64,000 bases of DNA from Pseudomonas abieticivorans (GCF_023509015.1 NZ_CP094975.1:1617501-1681500); one strand, 5' to 3'. Shown: positions 49,597-64,000, counted from the stretch's first letter. Numbers and translations are program-made. The notes: generated by a model not told the origin, from the sequence alone.

Positions 49597-51078
49597 TTAC
49601 TCGAACCAGTGGGCTCGGGCGGCCATGATCAACTTGCCGGCACGATCTTCGTCAATGCCGTCGATGTCGAGCAGATCGTCTATTGACTGCTCGGCCAGGT
49701 CTTCGCGGGTAATCACGCCGCGCACCGCCAGTTCCATCGCCAAATCCTTGTCCATACCCTCAAGCGAGAGCAGGTCTTCGGCCGGATGGGCGTCTGCCAG
49801 CTTTTCCTCTGTAGCGATGGCTTTGGTCAACAAACGATCCTTGGCTCGAGCGCGGAGCTCGTTGACGATATCTTCGTCAAAGCCGTCGATGTTGAGCATC
49901 TCTTCCAACGGTACGTAGGCAATCTCTTCCAGGCTGGTGAAGCCTTCATCAACCAGCACCTGAGCCAGTTCTTCGTCGACTTCCAGCTCGTCGATGAAGT
50001 TGCGCAGGATGTCGCCGGTCTCTGCCTGTTGCTTAGCCTGGATGTCCGATTCGGTCATCACGTTCAAGGTCCAGCCAGTCAACTGGCTGGCCAGACGCAC
50101 GTTCTGACCTCCACGACCAATGGCCTGAGCCAGATTGTCTGCACCGACGGCGATGTCCATGGCATGGGCATCTTCATCAACGATGATTGCCGCCACTTCA
50201 GCCGGGGACATCGCGTTGATCACGAACTGCGCAGGGTTATCGTCCCAAAGAACGATGTCGACACGCTCACCGCCCAACTCCCCGGAAACTGCCTGGACGC
50301 GCGAACCGCGCATACCAATGCAAGCACCCTGGGGGTCGATGCGTTTGTCCTTGGAGCGAACCGCAATCTTGGCGCGCGAACCCGGGTCGCGGGACGCGGC
50401 CATGACTTCGATCAGGCCTTCAGCGATTTCCGGCACTTCGATGCGGAACAGTTCGATCAGCATCTCTGGCGCTGTACGCGACAGAATCAGCTGCGGACCG
50501 CGGTTCTCGGTGCGGATTTCCTTGAGCAGTGCACGAACACGTACACCCACTCGGAAAGTTTCGCGAGAAATGATGTCCTCGCGGGCCAACAGGGCTTCGG
50601 CGTTGTTGCCGAGGTCCACGATGACGTTGTCCCGGGTAACCTTTTTAACGGTACCGGAAATGATTTCACCCAGGCGCTCGCGGTAGGCATCTACCACTTG
50701 GGCACGTTCGGCTTCGCGAACCTTCTGCACGATCACCTGTTTGGCGGTCTGCGCAGCGATACGACCGAACTCGATGGAGTCGATCTTCTCTTCGATCACG
50801 TCACCGGCCACGGCGCCTGGCTTTTTAGCCTGGGCCTGGTCGACGGCCAACTCGATGGCCGGGTCGTCCAGGTCTTCGTCTTCAACCACAGCCCAACGGC
50901 GGAAGGTTTCGTAGCCACCGGTGTGACGGTTGATTTCCACACGCAGGTCGACTTCGTCTTCAAAACGCTTTTTGGTCGCAGTCGCGAGCGCTATTTCAAG
51001 CGCTTCAAAAATTACGCCTGCCGGTACACCCTTTTCATTGGATACCGACTCAACAACCAGCAGTACTTCTTTGCTCAT
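49597..51078 (-). CDS. nusA: Transcription termination/antitermination factor NusA
   Basis: 493 aa from the ATG at 51078 ([20 protein letters not shown]), with GAGG six nt before it; the frame is open seven codons further. N-terminal RNA polymerase-binding domain, S1 ([20 protein letters not shown]), two KH domains ([20 protein letters not shown] and [18 protein letters not shown]) and two acidic C-terminal repeats ([14 protein letters not shown]). Affects pausing, termination and antitermination. Confidence 0.98.
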   Translation of the reverse strand: MSKEVLLVVESVSNEKGVPAGVIFEALEIALATATKKRFEDEVDLRVEINRHTGGYETFRRWAVVEDEDLDDPAIELAVDQAQAKKPGAVAGDVIEEKIDSIEFGRIAAQTAKQVIVQKVREAERAQVVDAYRERLGEIISGTVKKVTRDNVIVDLGNNAEALLAREDIISRETFRVGVRVRALLKEIRTENRGPQLILSRTAPEMLIELFRIEVPEIAEGLIEVMAASRDPGSRAKIAVRSKDKRIDPQGACIGMRGSRVQAVSGELGGERVDIVLWDDNPAQFVINAMSPAEVAAIIVDEDAHAMDIAVGADNLAQAIGRGGQNVRLASQLTGWTLNVMTESDIQAKQQAETGDILRNFIDELEVDEELAQVLVDEGFTSLEEIAYVPLEEMLNIDGFDEDIVNELRARAKDRLLTKAIATEEKLADAHPAEDLLSLEGMDKDLAMELAVRGVITREDLAEQSIDDLLDIDGIDEDRAGKLIMAARAHWFE

Positions 51079-51137
51079 CGTACGCCTCGCCTTTCGCAAG
51101 CCACTGGATCCGCGGGATCCGCAGTATCTGGCACGTC

Positions 51138-51596
51138 TCAGTCAAAACTGGGAATAATGTTGGCCTTGTCGATCAAATCGATCGGCAACAGGAACTCATG
51201 GTCTTCAACCTGCACCACGATGTCCTGCTCCTCCACCCCGCGGAGAAGGCCCTGAAAGTTGCGACGGCCCTCGAAGGGCGAGCGCAGCTTGATCTTCACT
51301 TGTTCCCCGACATGCGCGGCAAACTGTTCAAGAGTGAACAGCGGGCGTTCCATGCCAGGAGAAGAAACTTCAAGGGTGTATTCGGAGGCAATGGGATCTT
51401 CCACATCCAGAATACCGCTGATCTGGCGACTGACGATTGCGCAGTCGTCTACCAGAACACCGCCTTCCTTATCGATATAAACGCGCAACAGTGAGTGGCG
51501 ACCTTGAGCCGAAAACTCGATACCCCAGCATTCATAGCCAAGGGCCACGACCACCGGGGCCAGCAAGGCCTGCAACTGTTCTAGCTTGCTCGACAC
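51138..51596 (-). CDS. rimP: Ribosome maturation factor RimP
   Basis: 152 aa from a GTG at 51596 ([15 protein letters not shown]), with GAGGGGG seven nt upstream. An ATG six codons earlier is possible but has no ribosome site. Key segments: [20 protein letters not shown] and [13 protein letters not shown]. Needed for 30S assembly. First protein gene of rimP-nusA-infB-rbfA-truB, after tRNA-fMet. Two terminator-like hairpins lie in front of it. Confidence 0.95.
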   Translation of the reverse strand: MSSKLEQLQALLAPVVVALGYECWGIEFSAQGRHSLLRVYIDKEGGVLVDDCAIVSRQISGILDVEDPIASEYTLEVSSPGMERPLFTLEQFAAHVGEQVKIKLRSPFEGRRNFQGLLRGVEEQDIVVQVEDHEFLLPIDLIDKANIIPSFD

Positions 51597-51635
51597 CTGA
51601 ACCCCCTCGTGCATGTTTGTGCATGCTGTGCGAAT

Positions 51636-51660
51636 AAAAAAAAATGGGCGAAGCGCCCAT
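51636..51660 (-). terminator. Strong terminator-like hairpin in the rimP leader
   Basis: ATGGGCG/CGCCCAT with a CTT loop followed by eight T, ending only 40 bp before the rimP start. No room remains for an independent promoter after it, so rimP expression needs read-through. Confidence 0.85.
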
Positions 51661-51704
51661 CCCTGAAACGCCGTCGAAAGCGGCGCTATAAAGTGTCCAG
51701 CTAA

Positions 51705-51727
51705 CAAAAAGCCCCTAACAAGGGGCT
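51705..51727 (-). terminator. Terminator after tRNA-fMet
   Basis: AGCCCCT/AGGGGCT with a TGTT loop, followed by five T and GTT. 10 bp after the tRNA 3' end. Confidence 0.85.
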
Positions 51728-51737
51728 CTGCTAAAAC

Positions 51738-51814
<77 letters not shown>

Positions 51815-51880
51815 ACAAAGCTGGGGCAAAAGTATACGACTGATCCTTTGCGGGGTCAATCTAACCTCCACCGACAAGAA

Positions 51881-51898
51881 AGCCCGCTACTGCGGGCT
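51881..51898 (-). terminator. Hairpin after tRNA-Leu
   Basis: AGCCCGC/GCGGGCT with an AGTA loop, then TTCTTG. Weak T-run. Confidence 0.6.
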
Positions 51899-51909
51899 CT
51901 CCTGATAAT

Positions 51910-51995
51910 TGGTACCGAGAAGGGGACTCGAACCCCTACACCCTATGGGCACAACCACCTCAAGGTTGCGTGTCTACCAATTCCACCACCTCGGC
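51910..51995 (-). tRNA. tRNA-Leu (GAG)
   Basis: 86 nt, class II with a long variable arm, anticodon loop TTGAGGT giving anticodon GAG. CCA encoded. Located 33 bp after secG. Confidence 0.96.
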
Positions 51996-52028
51996 AAAAC
52001 TACATTTGAAACCCATGATTCCTGAGAA

Positions 52029-52412
52029 TCATTTTTGCTCTTGAGCTGGAGGTACGTCAGTGGTATTCACGTCAGTCTTTTGCTCGTTAAGCACCGGAAC
52101 ATCATCTGTCGCCGGCTTTTGCTTTGGTGCTTCAATCACTGCTGGTGTTGGCAAACCTACTTGAGTCAGCTGGTGAGCTTTCTCTTTAGCAAAGTAACCT
52201 AACCCCAAGCTGGTTATGAAAAAACCTGCGGCAAGTATAGCAGTAAACTTACTAAGAAAGGTAGAGGAACCTTGGCTTCCGAACACAGTATTTGAAGCAC
52301 CTGCTCCGAAAGACGCGCCAGCATCCGCACCTTTACCCTGCTGCAGCAAAACCAGAGCAACTACGCCCAGTGCACCCAGCAGATGAAACACGACTACGAC
52401 TGTTTCCAGCAT
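52029..52412 (-). CDS. secG: Protein translocase subunit SecG
   Basis: 127 aa from the ATG at 52412 ([20 protein letters not shown]); the frame is open 16 codons upstream inside tpiA. Two membrane helices with the [19 protein letters not shown] loop between them. The C-terminal tail is Pro/Lys/Thr-rich. Starts 4 bp after tpiA. Confidence 0.95.
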   Translation of the reverse strand: MLETVVVVFHLLGALGVVALVLLQQGKGADAGASFGAGASNTVFGSQGSSTFLSKFTAILAAGFFITSLGLGYFAKEKAHQLTQVGLPTPAVIEAPKQKPATDDVPVLNEQKTDVNTTDVPPAQEQK

Positions 52413-52416
52413 TTTC

Positions 52417-53169
52417 TCAGTTTCCCGCGGCGCGAATGATCGCACCGAACTCATCTGCATTCAGGGAAGCTCCACCAATGAGCCCCCCATCGATATCCGG
52501 CATGCCGAACAGTTCGGCCGCATTGGCCGCCTTCACGCTGCCGCCGTATAGAAGCTGCGCATTGAGCGCGACTTCTGCATTCTTTGCCGCGAGCTGTGCG
52601 CGAATGGCTGCGTGCACATCCTGCGCTTGCTGCGGCGTGGCCGTCAGCCCGGTACCGATCGCCCAAACTGGCTCGTAAGCGATAACCGCGTTGACGAAAG
52701 CTTCTACACCCAACGCCTCGATGACGCTGCCGAGCTGATGCCCGACCACTTCGAGGGTCTTGCCAGCCTCGCGCTCTGCCAGGGTTTCCCCTATGCACAA
52801 CACCGGCTTCACACCGCAAGCCTGGGCTGCCTTGAACTTGCTGATGAGCATTTCGTCGGTCTCGCCCATGAGGCGACGCTCGGAATGGCCCACCAGCACC
52901 AGGGAGCAACCTGCATCAGCCAGTTGCGCCGGCGAGACTTCACCGGTCAACGCGCCTTGCTCGGCCTGCACCGCGCTATTCTGTGCACCCGTGGCGATCG
53001 ACTTGCCTTGCAGGCCATCAATCACTTGATTGATGAACAGGCTTGGCGGGAAGACCGCGACATCGACACCGCCAGGCAGGGCCATGTTACGCAGCCCTTG
53101 GAGCAGCTCAGCAACGCTGGCGCGGGTACCGTGCATCTTCCAGTTACCAGCTACCATAGTGCGACGCAT
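52417..53169 (-). CDS. tpiA: Triosephosphate isomerase
   Basis: 250 aa. Interconverts glyceraldehyde-3-P and [14 protein letters not shown] (catalytic Lys), [10 protein letters not shown] (catalytic His), [14 protein letters not shown] (catalytic Glu) and [11 protein letters not shown] for phosphate binding. Between glmM and secG on the same strand. Confidence 0.98.
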   Translation of the reverse strand: MRRTMVAGNWKMHGTRASVAELLQGLRNMALPGGVDVAVFPPSLFINQVIDGLQGKSIATGAQNSAVQAEQGALTGEVSPAQLADAGCSLVLVGHSERRLMGETDEMLISKFKAAQACGVKPVLCIGETLAEREAGKTLEVVGHQLGSVIEALGVEAFVNAVIAYEPVWAIGTGLTATPQQAQDVHAAIRAQLAAKNAEVALNAQLLYGGSVKAANAAELFGMPDIDGGLIGGASLNADEFGAIIRAAGN

Positions 53170-53235
53170 GCTCTACCTCGTCGGTCAAAGTGGGCGCAGA
53201 TGTTACCCAACGCAACGATGGCTGGCAAGCCAAAA

Positions 53236-54576
53236 TCAACCGCAAACTTCACTCACCAGTTTTGCCAGTTCGTCGGCGTAGCGCTTGACCACCATTTCGT
53301 CGTCGCCCTCCACCATCACCCGCACCAACGGCTCGGTGCCGGACTTGCGCAGCAGCACGCGACCGCGCCCCGCCATGGCCTCGGTGACGCGCGCGCACGC
53401 CTCCTTGACCGCCGGGTGCTCGACCGGGTTTACGTCGCCGCCGGCAAAACGGACATTCACCAGCACCTGAGGGCACTTGTGCAGGCCGTGGCGCGCGTGG
53501 GCCAATGTTTCGCCACGGCGCTTGAGGGCCAGCAGCACCTGCAGGGACGCGATGATCGCGTCACCCGTGGTGGCATGCTGGCAGCACACGATGTGCCCGG
53601 AGTTCTCGCCACCGAGCTTCCAGTCACGCTCTTGCAGCTGCGCCATCACGTAGCGGTCGCCAACATTGGCGCGAGTGAACGGTATCTTCAGCTCGTCCAA
53701 GGCCAGCTCCAGGCCCAGGTTGCTCATCAGGGTACCGACCACGCCGCCATCGAGTTTGCCGCGCTCGTGCAGGTCACGGGCGATGATGAACAGCAACTCG
53801 TCACCGTCGACGATGGCGCCGGTGTGGTCGACCATCAGTACGCGATCGCCGTCACCGTCGAAGGCGATGCCCATGTCGGCATGACCAATCAGCACAGCGG
53901 CCTGCAAAGCCTCCATGTGGGTGGAGCCGCAGTTGTCATTGATGTTCAGGCCGTCGGGCTGGGCCGACAGCACGGTCACTTCGGCGCCCAGCTCGCGGAA
54001 CACATTGGGCGCGATCTTGTAGGTGGCACCGTGGGCGCAGTCGATCACCAGCTTGAGGCCGGCGAAGTCGGTGCTGGTGGGCACGCTGGCCTTGCAGAAC
54101 TCGATGTAGCGACCGGCCGCGTCATTGATGCGCGACACCTTGCCCAGCTTGCTCGACTCGGCCACGGTCATGGGCGCGTCCAGCAGCTCTTCGATCATTT
54201 TCTCGATGGCGTCTGGCAGCTTGGTGCCCTGGCCCGAGAAGAACTTGATGCCGTTGTCATGGTGCGGGTTGTGCGAGGCACTGATGACGATGCCGGCTTC
54301 GGCGTGGAAAGTGCGCGTGAGGTAGGCAATGCCTGGCGTGGGCATCGGGCCCAGCAGCATCACGTCGGCACCGGCGGCAGACAGGCCGGCCTCCAGGGCC
54401 GACTCGAACATGTAGCCGGAGATGCGCGTGTCCTTGCCCACCAGGATGCGGCAAGCGCCCATGCGGCGGAACGCCATGCCGGCGGCCCAGCCCAGCTTGA
54501 GCATGAAATCAGGAGTGATCGGATACTCGCCGACACGACCACGGATACCGTCGGTACCAAAATACTTTCTAGTCAT
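53236..54576 (-). CDS. glmM: Phosphoglucosamine mutase
   Basis: 446 aa from the ATG at 54576 ([20 protein letters not shown]); the frame is open 14 codons upstream, into folP's end. Phosphoserine loop [15 protein letters not shown], metal site [13 protein letters not shown], substrate loop GGENSGHI and the C-terminal [12 protein letters not shown]. Makes glucosamine-1-P for peptidoglycan and LPS. Follows folP, as in E. coli. Confidence 0.98.
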   Translation of the reverse strand: MTRKYFGTDGIRGRVGEYPITPDFMLKLGWAAGMAFRRMGACRILVGKDTRISGYMFESALEAGLSAAGADVMLLGPMPTPGIAYLTRTFHAEAGIVISASHNPHHDNGIKFFSGQGTKLPDAIEKMIEELLDAPMTVAESSKLGKVSRINDAAGRYIEFCKASVPTSTDFAGLKLVIDCAHGATYKIAPNVFRELGAEVTVLSAQPDGLNINDNCGSTHMEALQAAVLIGHADMGIAFDGDGDRVLMVDHTGAIVDGDELLFIIARDLHERGKLDGGVVGTLMSNLGLELALDELKIPFTRANVGDRYVMAQLQERDWKLGGENSGHIVCCQHATTGDAIIASLQVLLALKRRGETLAHARHGLHKCPQVLVNVRFAGGDVNPVEHPAVKEACARVTEAMAGRGRVLLRKSGTEPLVRVMVEGDDEMVVKRYADELAKLVSEVCG

Positions 54577-54592
54577 AACTACTCCATCATTC

Positions 54593-55444
54593 TTATTGGG
54601 CGGCGTTGACCGCTGCAATCATGCGAACCACATCGACCGTCTCGGCCACATCGTGGACGCGCAGGATCTTCGCGCCCTTGAACATCGCCAACGCTGCCAG
54701 TGCCAGGCTGCCGTACAGGCGCTCAGACACCGGCTTGCCCAAGGCCTGGCCGACGATGCTCTTGCGTGACACACCCACCAGCAGCGGGCAACCCAGGGCA
54801 TCCAGGGCCTGCATATGCTTGAACAGGCTGAGGTTGTGCGCGTGGGTCTTGGCAAAACCGAAACCGGGGTCAAGGATGATGCGCTCGGCGGGGATACCCG
54901 CCGCCGCGCACACCTGCATGCGCTCGGCCAGGAACCCCGTCACCTCGCCGACCAGGTCGTCATAGTGGGGGTTGTCTTGCATATCACCCGGCTCGCCGAG
55001 CATGTGCATCAGGCACACCGGCAGGCCAGAGGCCGCCGCCGCGTCCAGGGCACCGTCGCGCTGCAGCGAACGCACGTCGTTGATCAGCCCGGCGCCCAGG
55101 CGCGCGCTCTCGCGCATTACCGCAGGCGTGGAGGTGTCCACCGAAATGATCACGTCGAGTTCGCGGCTGATGGCTTCGACCACCGGCGCCACGCGCTCCA
55201 GCTCTTCAAGCGGGGAAACCACCCTGGCACCGGGCCGAGTGGACTCGCCGCCGATATCGATCAGCGTGGCGCCGGCCGCGACCATCTCGGCCGCATGACG
55301 CAACGCGACGTCGACCTGGTTGAAGCGGCCGCCATCGGAAAAGGAATCGGGGGTGACATTGAGGATACCCATGACATGCGTCTGGGCCAAATCAAGAACC
55401 CGGTTGCCGCAAGGCAACCGGGTTGGGTACTGCTTTGATGTCAT
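54593..55444 (-). CDS. folP: Dihydropteroate synthase
   Basis: 283 aa, TIM barrel, target of sulfonamides. [16 protein letters not shown] (signature 1), [13 protein letters not shown] (signature 2), and [12 protein letters not shown] and [10 protein letters not shown] further on. Joins the pterin pyrophosphate made by FolK to p-aminobenzoate. AAGG precedes the ATG, 8 bp after ftsH. Confidence 0.97.
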   Translation of the reverse strand: MTSKQYPTRLPCGNRVLDLAQTHVMGILNVTPDSFSDGGRFNQVDVALRHAAEMVAAGATLIDIGGESTRPGARVVSPLEELERVAPVVEAISRELDVIISVDTSTPAVMRESARLGAGLINDVRSLQRDGALDAAAASGLPVCLMHMLGEPGDMQDNPHYDDLVGEVTGFLAERMQVCAAAGIPAERIILDPGFGFAKTHAHNLSLFKHMQALDALGCPLLVGVSRKSIVGQALGKPVSERLYGSLALAALAMFKGAKILRVHDVAETVDVVRMIAAVNAAQ

Positions 55445-55452
55445 GACAAACC

Positions 55453-57369
55453 TTAAAGTTGAGCTGCGGGGCCGCCGATCGGGCTCTCTGGGCGATCACC
55501 CTGAGCTACGGGCGTGCCTGCAGAACCCGAACCGCCCGACCAATCGCGAGGTTCGCGAGGCGTACGGCCCGCCATGATGTCGTCGATCTGATCGGCATCG
55601 ATGGTTTCATACTTCATCAGCGCGTCCGCCATGGCGTCGAGCTTGTCGCGGTTGTCGGTCAGGATCTGCTTGGCGGTGCCATAGCACTGGTCGATGATGC
55701 TGCGCACTTCGGAGTCGATCAGCTTGGCGGTTTCGCCGGAAACGCTGGCATTACCCGAACTGCCACCACGGCCCAGGAATACCTGGTCTTCGTCTTCTGC
55801 GTACAGCAACGGGCCGAGCTTCTCGGACAGGCCCCATTTGGTCACCATGTTGCGGGCGATCTGGCTGGCCCGCATGATGTCGTTGGAGGCACCGGTGGTA
55901 ACGCCGTCAAAACCCAGGGTCATCTCTTCAGCGATACGGCCGCCGTACAGCGAGCAGATCTGGCTGATCAGCGCGCGCTTGGACAGGCTGTAGCGGTCCT
56001 CTTCCGGCAGGAACATGGTCACGCCCAACGCACGACCGCGCGGGATGATGGACACCTTGTAGACCGGATCGTGCTCGGGCACCACGCGACCGACGATGGC
56101 ATGGCCAGCTTCGTGATACGCAGTGTTCTGCTTCTCTTTCTCGGACATGACCATGGTCTTGCGCTCAGCGCCCATCATGATCTTGTCTTTGGCCAGCTCG
56201 AATTCCTTCATCTCGACGATGCGCTTGCCATTGCGGGCAGCGAACAGCGAGGCTTCGTTGACCAGGTTGGCCAAGTCGGCACCGGAGAAACCCGGGGTAC
56301 CACGGGCAATGACCGCCGGGTTGACGTCGTCACCCAATGGCGCTTTGCGCATGTGAACTTTAAGGATCTGCTCGCGACCACGAATGTCTGGCAGGCCGAC
56401 CACCACCTGGCGGTCGAAACGGCCCGGGCGCAGCAACGCAGGGTCGAGCACGTCCGGGCGGTTGGTCGCGGCGATGACGATGATGCCGTCATTCATCTCG
56501 AAACCGTCCATCTCTACCAGCAACTGGTTGAGGGTTTGTTCGCGCTCGTCGTGACCACCACCCATGCCGCCGCCACGATGGCGACCCACGGCATCGATTT
56601 CGTCGATGAAGATGATGCACGGGGCGTGCTTCTTGGCCTGTTCGAACATGTCGCGCACACGGCTGGCGCCGACACCGACGAACATTTCCACGAAGTCGGA
56701 ACCGGAAATGGTGAAGAACGGCACCTTGGCTTCGCCCGCGATGGCCTTGGCCAACAGGGTTTTACCGGTACCTGGCGGGCCAACCATCAGCACGCCGCGC
56801 GGAATTCGCCCACCCAGGCGCTGGAACTTGCCTGGGTCGCGCAGGAACTCGACCAGCTCGCCCACCTCTTCCTTGGCCTCGTCGCACCCGGCAACGTCAG
56901 CCAATGTCGTTTTCACCTGGTCTTCGGACAGCAGTCGCGCCTTGCTCTTGCCGAAGCTCATCGGCCCGCCCTTGCCGCCCGCCCCTCCCTGCATCTGGCG
57001 CATGAAGAACATGAACACCGCGATGATCACCAGGATCGGGAAGCTGGCCACCAATAGCTGGGTCCAGATGCTTTGCTGCTCAGGCTGCTTGCCTTCCACG
57101 GTAACGTGGTTGTCGACCAGGTCGCCGATCAGGCCGTTGTCGGCAATATTCGGACGGATGGTCTTGAAGCTGTCGCCATCGTTGCGCTTGCCGGTGATGA
57201 CAGCGCCATCCACGGTAATTTTCTCGACCTTGCCATCCTTCACTTGCTGGATGAAGTCGGAATAGTTGAGGGTCTGAGGCTCATTGGGGCTTGAGAAGTT
57301 GTTCATCACTGTCACCAGGACAGCTGCGATGATCAACCACAGGATCAGATTCTTTGCCATATCGTTCAA
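55453..57369 (-). CDS. ftsH: ATP-dependent zinc metalloprotease FtsH
   Basis: 638 aa if the TTG at 57369 is used, which has AGAGGG seven nt upstream; the ATG at 57360 ([16 protein letters not shown]) is the alternative. Two membrane helices (near 5-25 and 105-125) flank a periplasmic domain, then Walker A GPPGTGKT, Walker [36 protein letters not shown] and zinc site HEAGH. Degrades membrane and regulatory proteins. Between rlmE (209 bp upstream) and folP. Confidence 0.97.
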   Translation of the reverse strand: MNDMAKNLILWLIIAAVLVTVMNNFSSPNEPQTLNYSDFIQQVKDGKVEKITVDGAVITGKRNDGDSFKTIRPNIADNGLIGDLVDNHVTVEGKQPEQQSIWTQLLVASFPILVIIAVFMFFMRQMQGGAGGKGGPMSFGKSKARLLSEDQVKTTLADVAGCDEAKEEVGELVEFLRDPGKFQRLGGRIPRGVLMVGPPGTGKTLLAKAIAGEAKVPFFTISGSDFVEMFVGVGASRVRDMFEQAKKHAPCIIFIDEIDAVGRHRGGGMGGGHDEREQTLNQLLVEMDGFEMNDGIIVIAATNRPDVLDPALLRPGRFDRQVVVGLPDIRGREQILKVHMRKAPLGDDVNPAVIARGTPGFSGADLANLVNEASLFAARNGKRIVEMKEFELAKDKIMMGAERKTMVMSEKEKQNTAYHEAGHAIVGRVVPEHDPVYKVSIIPRGRALGVTMFLPEEDRYSLSKRALISQICSLYGGRIAEEMTLGFDGVTTGASNDIMRASQIARNMVTKWGLSEKLGPLLYAEDEDQVFLGRGGSSGNASVSGETAKLIDSEVRSIIDQCYGTAKQILTDNRDKLDAMADALMKYETIDADQIDDIMAGRTPREPRDWSGGSGSAGTPVAQGDRPESPIGGPAAQL

Positions 57370-57578
57370 TTCGCTACCCTCTGAAGCCTGCTACCCGCAA
57401 CCCGCGCAGGCGTGCTTCGCATGATAATCACCGGCTTAACTTACTACATTCCCTACAAGTCTGCAGGAGCCGTCTGTAACCCTTTGTGAAACAAGACTAC
57501 ACAATGTTCATCCCAGGCAGTCAGGGCGCCCAATTGGAAAAAACTATCGGGTACCCTGCCAACTGCCCTATCTACCCT

Positions 57579-58208
57579 TTACTCGCCCCTGCCCTTGTAA
57601 CCACGCCCCAGCATGTATTGCTCGCGGGAGCGGTCCCGTGAAGAGTCCGGCTTGAGCATGATCAGCTTGTCGAACTTCTTGCGGGTGTCCTTCAGGTATT
57701 GGTCGAACCCTTCGCCCTGAAAAATCTTGATTACAAAGTCACCACCGGGCTTGAGCACCCGCTCAGCCAGATCAAGGGCCAGCTCGCAAAGAAACATGGC
57801 CTTGGGCATGTCTACTTCAGGCGTACCACTCATATTGGGGGCCATATCCGAAATCACAAGGTCAACGTGCGAATTACCGACGGCCTCGAGGATCTGCGTC
57901 AGCACGGCGTCTTCGGTAAAGTCGCCCTGAATGAAGGTCACGTCAGGGATGCTGTCCATTTCCAGGATGTCGGAAGCGATCAGGCGGCCCTGGCCACCAA
58001 TCAGACGACTGGTCACCTGCGACCACCCGCCCGGTGCCGCGCCCAGGTCGATCACGCTCATGCCAGGGCGGATCAAACGGTACTTTTCCTGGATCTCAAG
58101 CAATTTGTAGCTCGCACGCGAGCGGTAACCGTCCTTTTGTGCCTTTTTGACGTACGGATCGTTGAAATGTTCTTTCAGCCAACCAAGGCTTGTCTTGGAA
58201 CGCGCCAT
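57579..58208 (-). CDS. rlmE: 23S rRNA (uridine(2552)-2'-O)-methyltransferase
   Basis: 209 aa, FtsJ/RrmJ family. SAM motif [14 protein letters not shown], Asp of the catalytic tetrad in [12 protein letters not shown] and Lys in [12 protein letters not shown]. Methylates U2552 of the A loop and helps late 50S assembly. Divergent from yhbY, 101 bp apart. Confidence 0.96.
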   Translation of the reverse strand: MARSKTSLGWLKEHFNDPYVKKAQKDGYRSRASYKLLEIQEKYRLIRPGMSVIDLGAAPGGWSQVTSRLIGGQGRLIASDILEMDSIPDVTFIQGDFTEDAVLTQILEAVGNSHVDLVISDMAPNMSGTPEVDMPKAMFLCELALDLAERVLKPGGDFVIKIFQGEGFDQYLKDTRKKFDKLIMLKPDSSRDRSREQYMLGRGYKGRGE

Positions 58209-58309
58209 TGGGCACCTCGATGATAAGGGTCGTGATTAATTGGGCGGATCCACGGGCCCTCAGGTAAAATGGCCGCCATTTTTGCAAAATCTAAACAAAA
58301 GGTCAGATT

Positions 58310-58618
58310 ATGCCGCTCACTAACGAGCAGAAGAAACAGTACAAATCCATTGGCCACGATCTGAAACCAGTTCTTATTGTGGCAGGCAATGGCCTGACTG
58401 AAGGCGTTCTCGTCGAACTTGAGCGCGCACTGGTCGATCACGAGTTGATCAAGGTCGAGATTCGCTCCGAAGATCGCGAAGCACGTGCCGCCGCCATCGC
58501 AGAACTGTGCAAGGCAGGCCGCGCCGAACTGGTGCAGACCATCGGCAAGAAAGCGTTGATCTACCGCCGTAACCCGCAGCCTAACAAGCAGCTGTCGAAC
58601 ATCCATCGCTTCAAGTGA
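58310..58618 (+). CDS. yhbY: YhbY-type ribosome assembly RNA-binding protein
   Basis: 102 aa, CRM domain: MPLTNEQKKQYKSIGHDLKP and VLIVAGNGLTEGVLVELERA, ending QTIGKKALIYRRN. Associates with the pre-50S ribosome. The only plus-strand gene between 42.2 and 64 kb. A TAAAAT near 58265 could be its -10. Confidence 0.92.
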   Translation: MPLTNEQKKQYKSIGHDLKPVLIVAGNGLTEGVLVELERALVDHELIKVEIRSEDREARAAAIAELCKAGRAELVQTIGKKALIYRRNPQPNKQLSNIHRFK

Positions 58619-58630
58619 TGTTCGCTCCGT

Positions 58631-59077
58631 TCAGTGGCGCGCCTGGCGCGCCCTGCCCGGAACCGACTGCAGCACCAGCAACAGGCCGCTAAGGCCCAGT
58701 ACCAGGTAGCAGAATAGCTGCCAGCGCTCAGCCTGCAGCGAACCCAGGTGCAAGGCGAAGTAAACCGCGCAAGCCCCCAGCACGATCAGCAGCAACTGCC
58801 CCCGTGTATCTCGCCACACGCTGCCCAGGCCTTCGGCCTGCAACAGCACCAGCATCTGCAAGAACCCACAAAACGCCGCAAAACCGATGATCAGGCCACC
58901 GACCTGCGCCGAGATGTCGTCAATCAACATCGGCGCCAGCCCCACGTGCCCGAGCACCGGCATCAAGCCAAAATGCAGCATCCACAGGCTGCCGACCCAG
59001 AGTACCTGGGCCAGCTGCCAGACCACCGCGCCCGCCTGAAGCGGGCGACGACGGTTAAATGTGGCTGACTTCGACAA
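58631..59077 (-). CDS. DUF4149 domain-containing membrane protein
   Basis: 148 aa from a TTG at 59077 inside the end of greA (23-bp overlap). Four hydrophobic helices with [15 protein letters not shown], typical of DUF4149, and the tail RARQARH. No better start is visible; a GTG about 17 codons in would remove half of the first helix. Function unknown; coupled to greA. Confidence 0.78.
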   Translation of the reverse strand: MSKSATFNRRRPLQAGAVVWQLAQVLWVGSLWMLHFGLMPVLGHVGLAPMLIDDISAQVGGLIIGFAAFCGFLQMLVLLQAEGLGSVWRDTRGQLLLIVLGACAVYFALHLGSLQAERWQLFCYLVLGLSGLLLVLQSVPGRARQARH

Positions 59078-59527
59078 TCTCGTACTCGATCACCCCACTC
59101 GGGGTCTTGACCACCACCACATCGCCTTCTTCCTTGGCAATCAAGGCACGGGCGATGGGCGAGCCAACGGAAAGCTTGCCAGCTTTGATGTCGGCTTCGT
59201 CTTCACCCACGATCTGGTACTTCACGCGCTCGTCGGTTTCGACGTTCGCGATCTCGACCGTGGTGCCGAAGATCACCTTGCCGGTGTGGGCAATGGTGGT
59301 GACGTCGATGACCACTGCGTTCTGCAGGCGGCCTTCGATGTCACGAATACGCGCTTCGACCATGCCTTGCTGCTCGCGGGCAGCGTGGTACTCGGCGTTC
59401 TCTTTCAAGTCGCCCAGTTCACGCGCCGTGCCGATGTCCTGGCTGAGCTTGGGGCGCACCACCTTGGTCAGGTGCGCGTGCTCTTCTTCCAGGGCGCGCG
59501 CGCCCTGGACAGTCATTGGGTATTTAG

Positions 59528-59531
<4 letters not shown>
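59055..59531 (-). CDS. greA: Transcription elongation factor GreA
   Basis: 158 aa. N-terminal coiled coil ([20 protein letters not shown]; acidic tip [15 protein letters not shown]) that inserts in the RNA polymerase secondary channel, and the FKBP-like C-terminal domain ([20 protein letters not shown]). Rescues backtracked polymerase. Start overlaps the carB stop by 4 bp (ATGA). Confidence 0.97.
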
Positions 59532-62749
<3,218 letters not shown>

Positions 62750-62886
62750 GGTTGTCACTCAAGTCCGCAAGTCAGTCGGCAGCTGTATGGAGGTGCCGGC
62801 TTAAACATTCGTTGGCGGCGCCGTGGGGGCTCATTCCGGTGTTCCGGGGCCCGCCTCGGCGCGCGTTAGCTTTACGAGGCCGTGTA

Positions 62887-64000
62887 TCAGCGGCGCTTGG
62901 CCATGGCATCGATAAAGCGGTCGAACAGCGGCGCCACATCATTGGGGCCTGGGCTCGCTTCAGGGTGGCCCTGGAAGCTGAACGCGCTCTTGTCGGTGCG
63001 CTCGATGCCCTGCAGGGTACCGTCGAACAGCGACTTGTGGATCGCCCGCACGTTACTTGGCAGGGTCGCCTCGTCTACCGCGAAACCGTGGTTCTGGCTG
63101 GTGATCATCACCACGCCCGTGTCCAGGTCTTGCACCGGGTGGTTGGCACCGTGGTGGCCGTGGCCCATCTTGACGGTCTGGGCGCCGGAGGCCAGGGCCA
63201 GCAGCTGGTGACCCAGGCAGATACCGAACACCGGGATCTCGGTTTCCAGCACGTCCTTGATCGCCTGGATAGCGTAGTCGCATGGCGCGGGGTCGCCCGG
63301 GCCGTTGGACAGGAACACGCCGTCAGGCTTGAGCGCCAGTACGTCTTTGGCAGGCGTTTGCGCCGGTACCACGGTCAGGCGGCAACCGCGCTCTACCAGC
63401 ATGCGCAGGATGTTCAGCTTGACGCCGTAATCGTAGGCCACCACGTGGTAAGGCAGTTCGCTGTCGGCGATGTCCGGGTGGCTGTCGGTGGCCAGGTTCC
63501 AGACACTGGAGCGCCACTGGTAGCTTTCCTTGGTGCTGACTTCCTTGGCCAGGTCCATGCCTTTGAGGCCTGGAAAGCCGCGAGCCGCGGCGATGGCCGC
63601 TTCTTCGGAAATGTTGTCGCCGGCCATGATGCAGCCATTTTGTGCGCCTTTCTCACGCAGGATGCGGGTCAGGCGACGGGTGTCGATACCGGCGATGGCC
63701 ACCACGTTGTTGGCCTTCAGGTAGTCGGACAGCGACATCGTGTTGCGCCAGTTGCTGGCAACCAGCGGCAGGTCACGGATAACCAGGCCAGCGGACCATA
63801 CACGGCCAGACTCGGCGTCTTGCGGTGTAGTACCGGTATTGCCGATGTGCGGGTAGGTCAGGGTAACGATCTGTTGGGCATAGGAAGGATCGGTAAGGAT
63901 TTCCTGATAGCCGGTCATTGCGGTGTTGAACACCACCTCACCAACGGTTTGACCGTCGGCTCCAATGGCTTCACCGCGAAAAATGCTGCCATCAGCAAGG
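62887..64000 (-). CDS. carA: Carbamoyl-phosphate synthase, small subunit (start beyond window)
   Basis: About 370 residues, cut at the N-terminus by the window edge; the frame stays open to base 64000 ([20 protein letters not shown]) and only a handful of residues are missing. Glutaminase domain with the catalytic Cys in [14 protein letters not shown] and the His in [15 protein letters not shown]. It supplies ammonia to CarB. Confidence 0.97.
   Translation of the reverse strand, partial: LADGSIFRGEAIGADGQTVGEVVFNTAMTGYQEILTDPSYAQQIVTLTYPHIGNTGTTPQDAESGRVWSAGLVIRDLPLVASNWRNTMSLSDYLKANNVVAIAGIDTRRLTRILREKGAQNGCIMAGDNISEEAAIAAARGFPGLKGMDLAKEVSTKESYQWRSSVWNLATDSHPDIADSELPYHVVAYDYGVKLNILRMLVERGCRLTVVPAQTPAKDVLALKPDGVFLSNGPGDPAPCDYAIQAIKDVLETEIPVFGICLGHQLLALASGAQTVKMGHGHHGANHPVQDLDTGVVMITSQNHGFAVDEATLPSNVRAIHKSLFDGTLQGIERTDKSAFSFQGHPEASPGPNDVAPLFDRFIDAMAKRR

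Overview
The window is chromosomal DNA of a Pseudomonas, most likely of the P. putida group. The evidence is gene order (cbrX-cbrA-cbrB-crcZ-pcnB-folK-panB-panC, cyclic-nucleotide-binding protein gene-prrF-haem transporter genes, carA-carB-greA...ftsH-folP-glmM-tpiA-secG-tRNA-rimP-nusA-infB-rbfA-truB-rpsO-pnp), GC-rich coding sequence, P. putida-type REP palindromes, and an IS110-family element sitting inside a REP. Almost all of it is core genome.

Layout. 1-5311 (minus): msrP (cut by the window edge), pssA, and the branched-chain amino acid operon ilvI-ilvN-ilvC with a long leader. 5715-11790: a DUF4124 protein, yqcC-lpoP-mrcB (minus), a phosphotransferase/P-loop fusion protein and a small pentapeptide-repeat protein. 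11785-14139: the only clearly accessory stretch, nine tandem 130-bp units each holding a REPIN (two inverted REPs); the third unit is split by a 1.2-kb IS110-family element. 14260-20538: TfoX-C protein, cyclic-nucleotide-binding protein, Fur-controlled PrrF sRNA, hmuTUV haem importer (minus), a Rieske protein, sfsA and an aminotransferase. 20771-29458: dksA, gluQRS, cbrX-cbrA-cbrB, the sRNA CrcZ behind a sigma-54 promoter, pcnB, folK. 29700-42050: panBC, pgi, acsA, MpaB-like protein, thiolase, methyltransferase, a 977-aa AsmA/DUF748 envelope protein and a DUF2845 protein. 42218-64000 (almost all minus): a BON-domain protein with its own sigma-54 promoter, then the translation/RNA-processing and cell-envelope block, ending in greA-carB-carA (cut by the edge).

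How the parts connect. CbrA-CbrB drives crcZ from the sigma-54 promoter; CrcZ carries many CA motifs (AAnAAnAA) that bind Hfq/Crc. acsA, in the same window, carries such a motif just before its start codon, so the regulator, the decoy RNA and a probable target are all present. Fur sites cover prrF and probably the haem importer.

Most interesting observation. The IS110-family element has, upstream of its transposase, a noncoding stretch that folds as a complete bridge RNA (13094-13247, minus). It has a closing stem, a target-binding loop whose guides match the REP in which the element sits, and a donor-binding loop whose guides match the two ends of the element. This explains from sequence alone why this element goes into REPs. 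A second good lead is a sigma-54 promoter with two near-identical upstream palindromic sites in front of the BON-domain gene.
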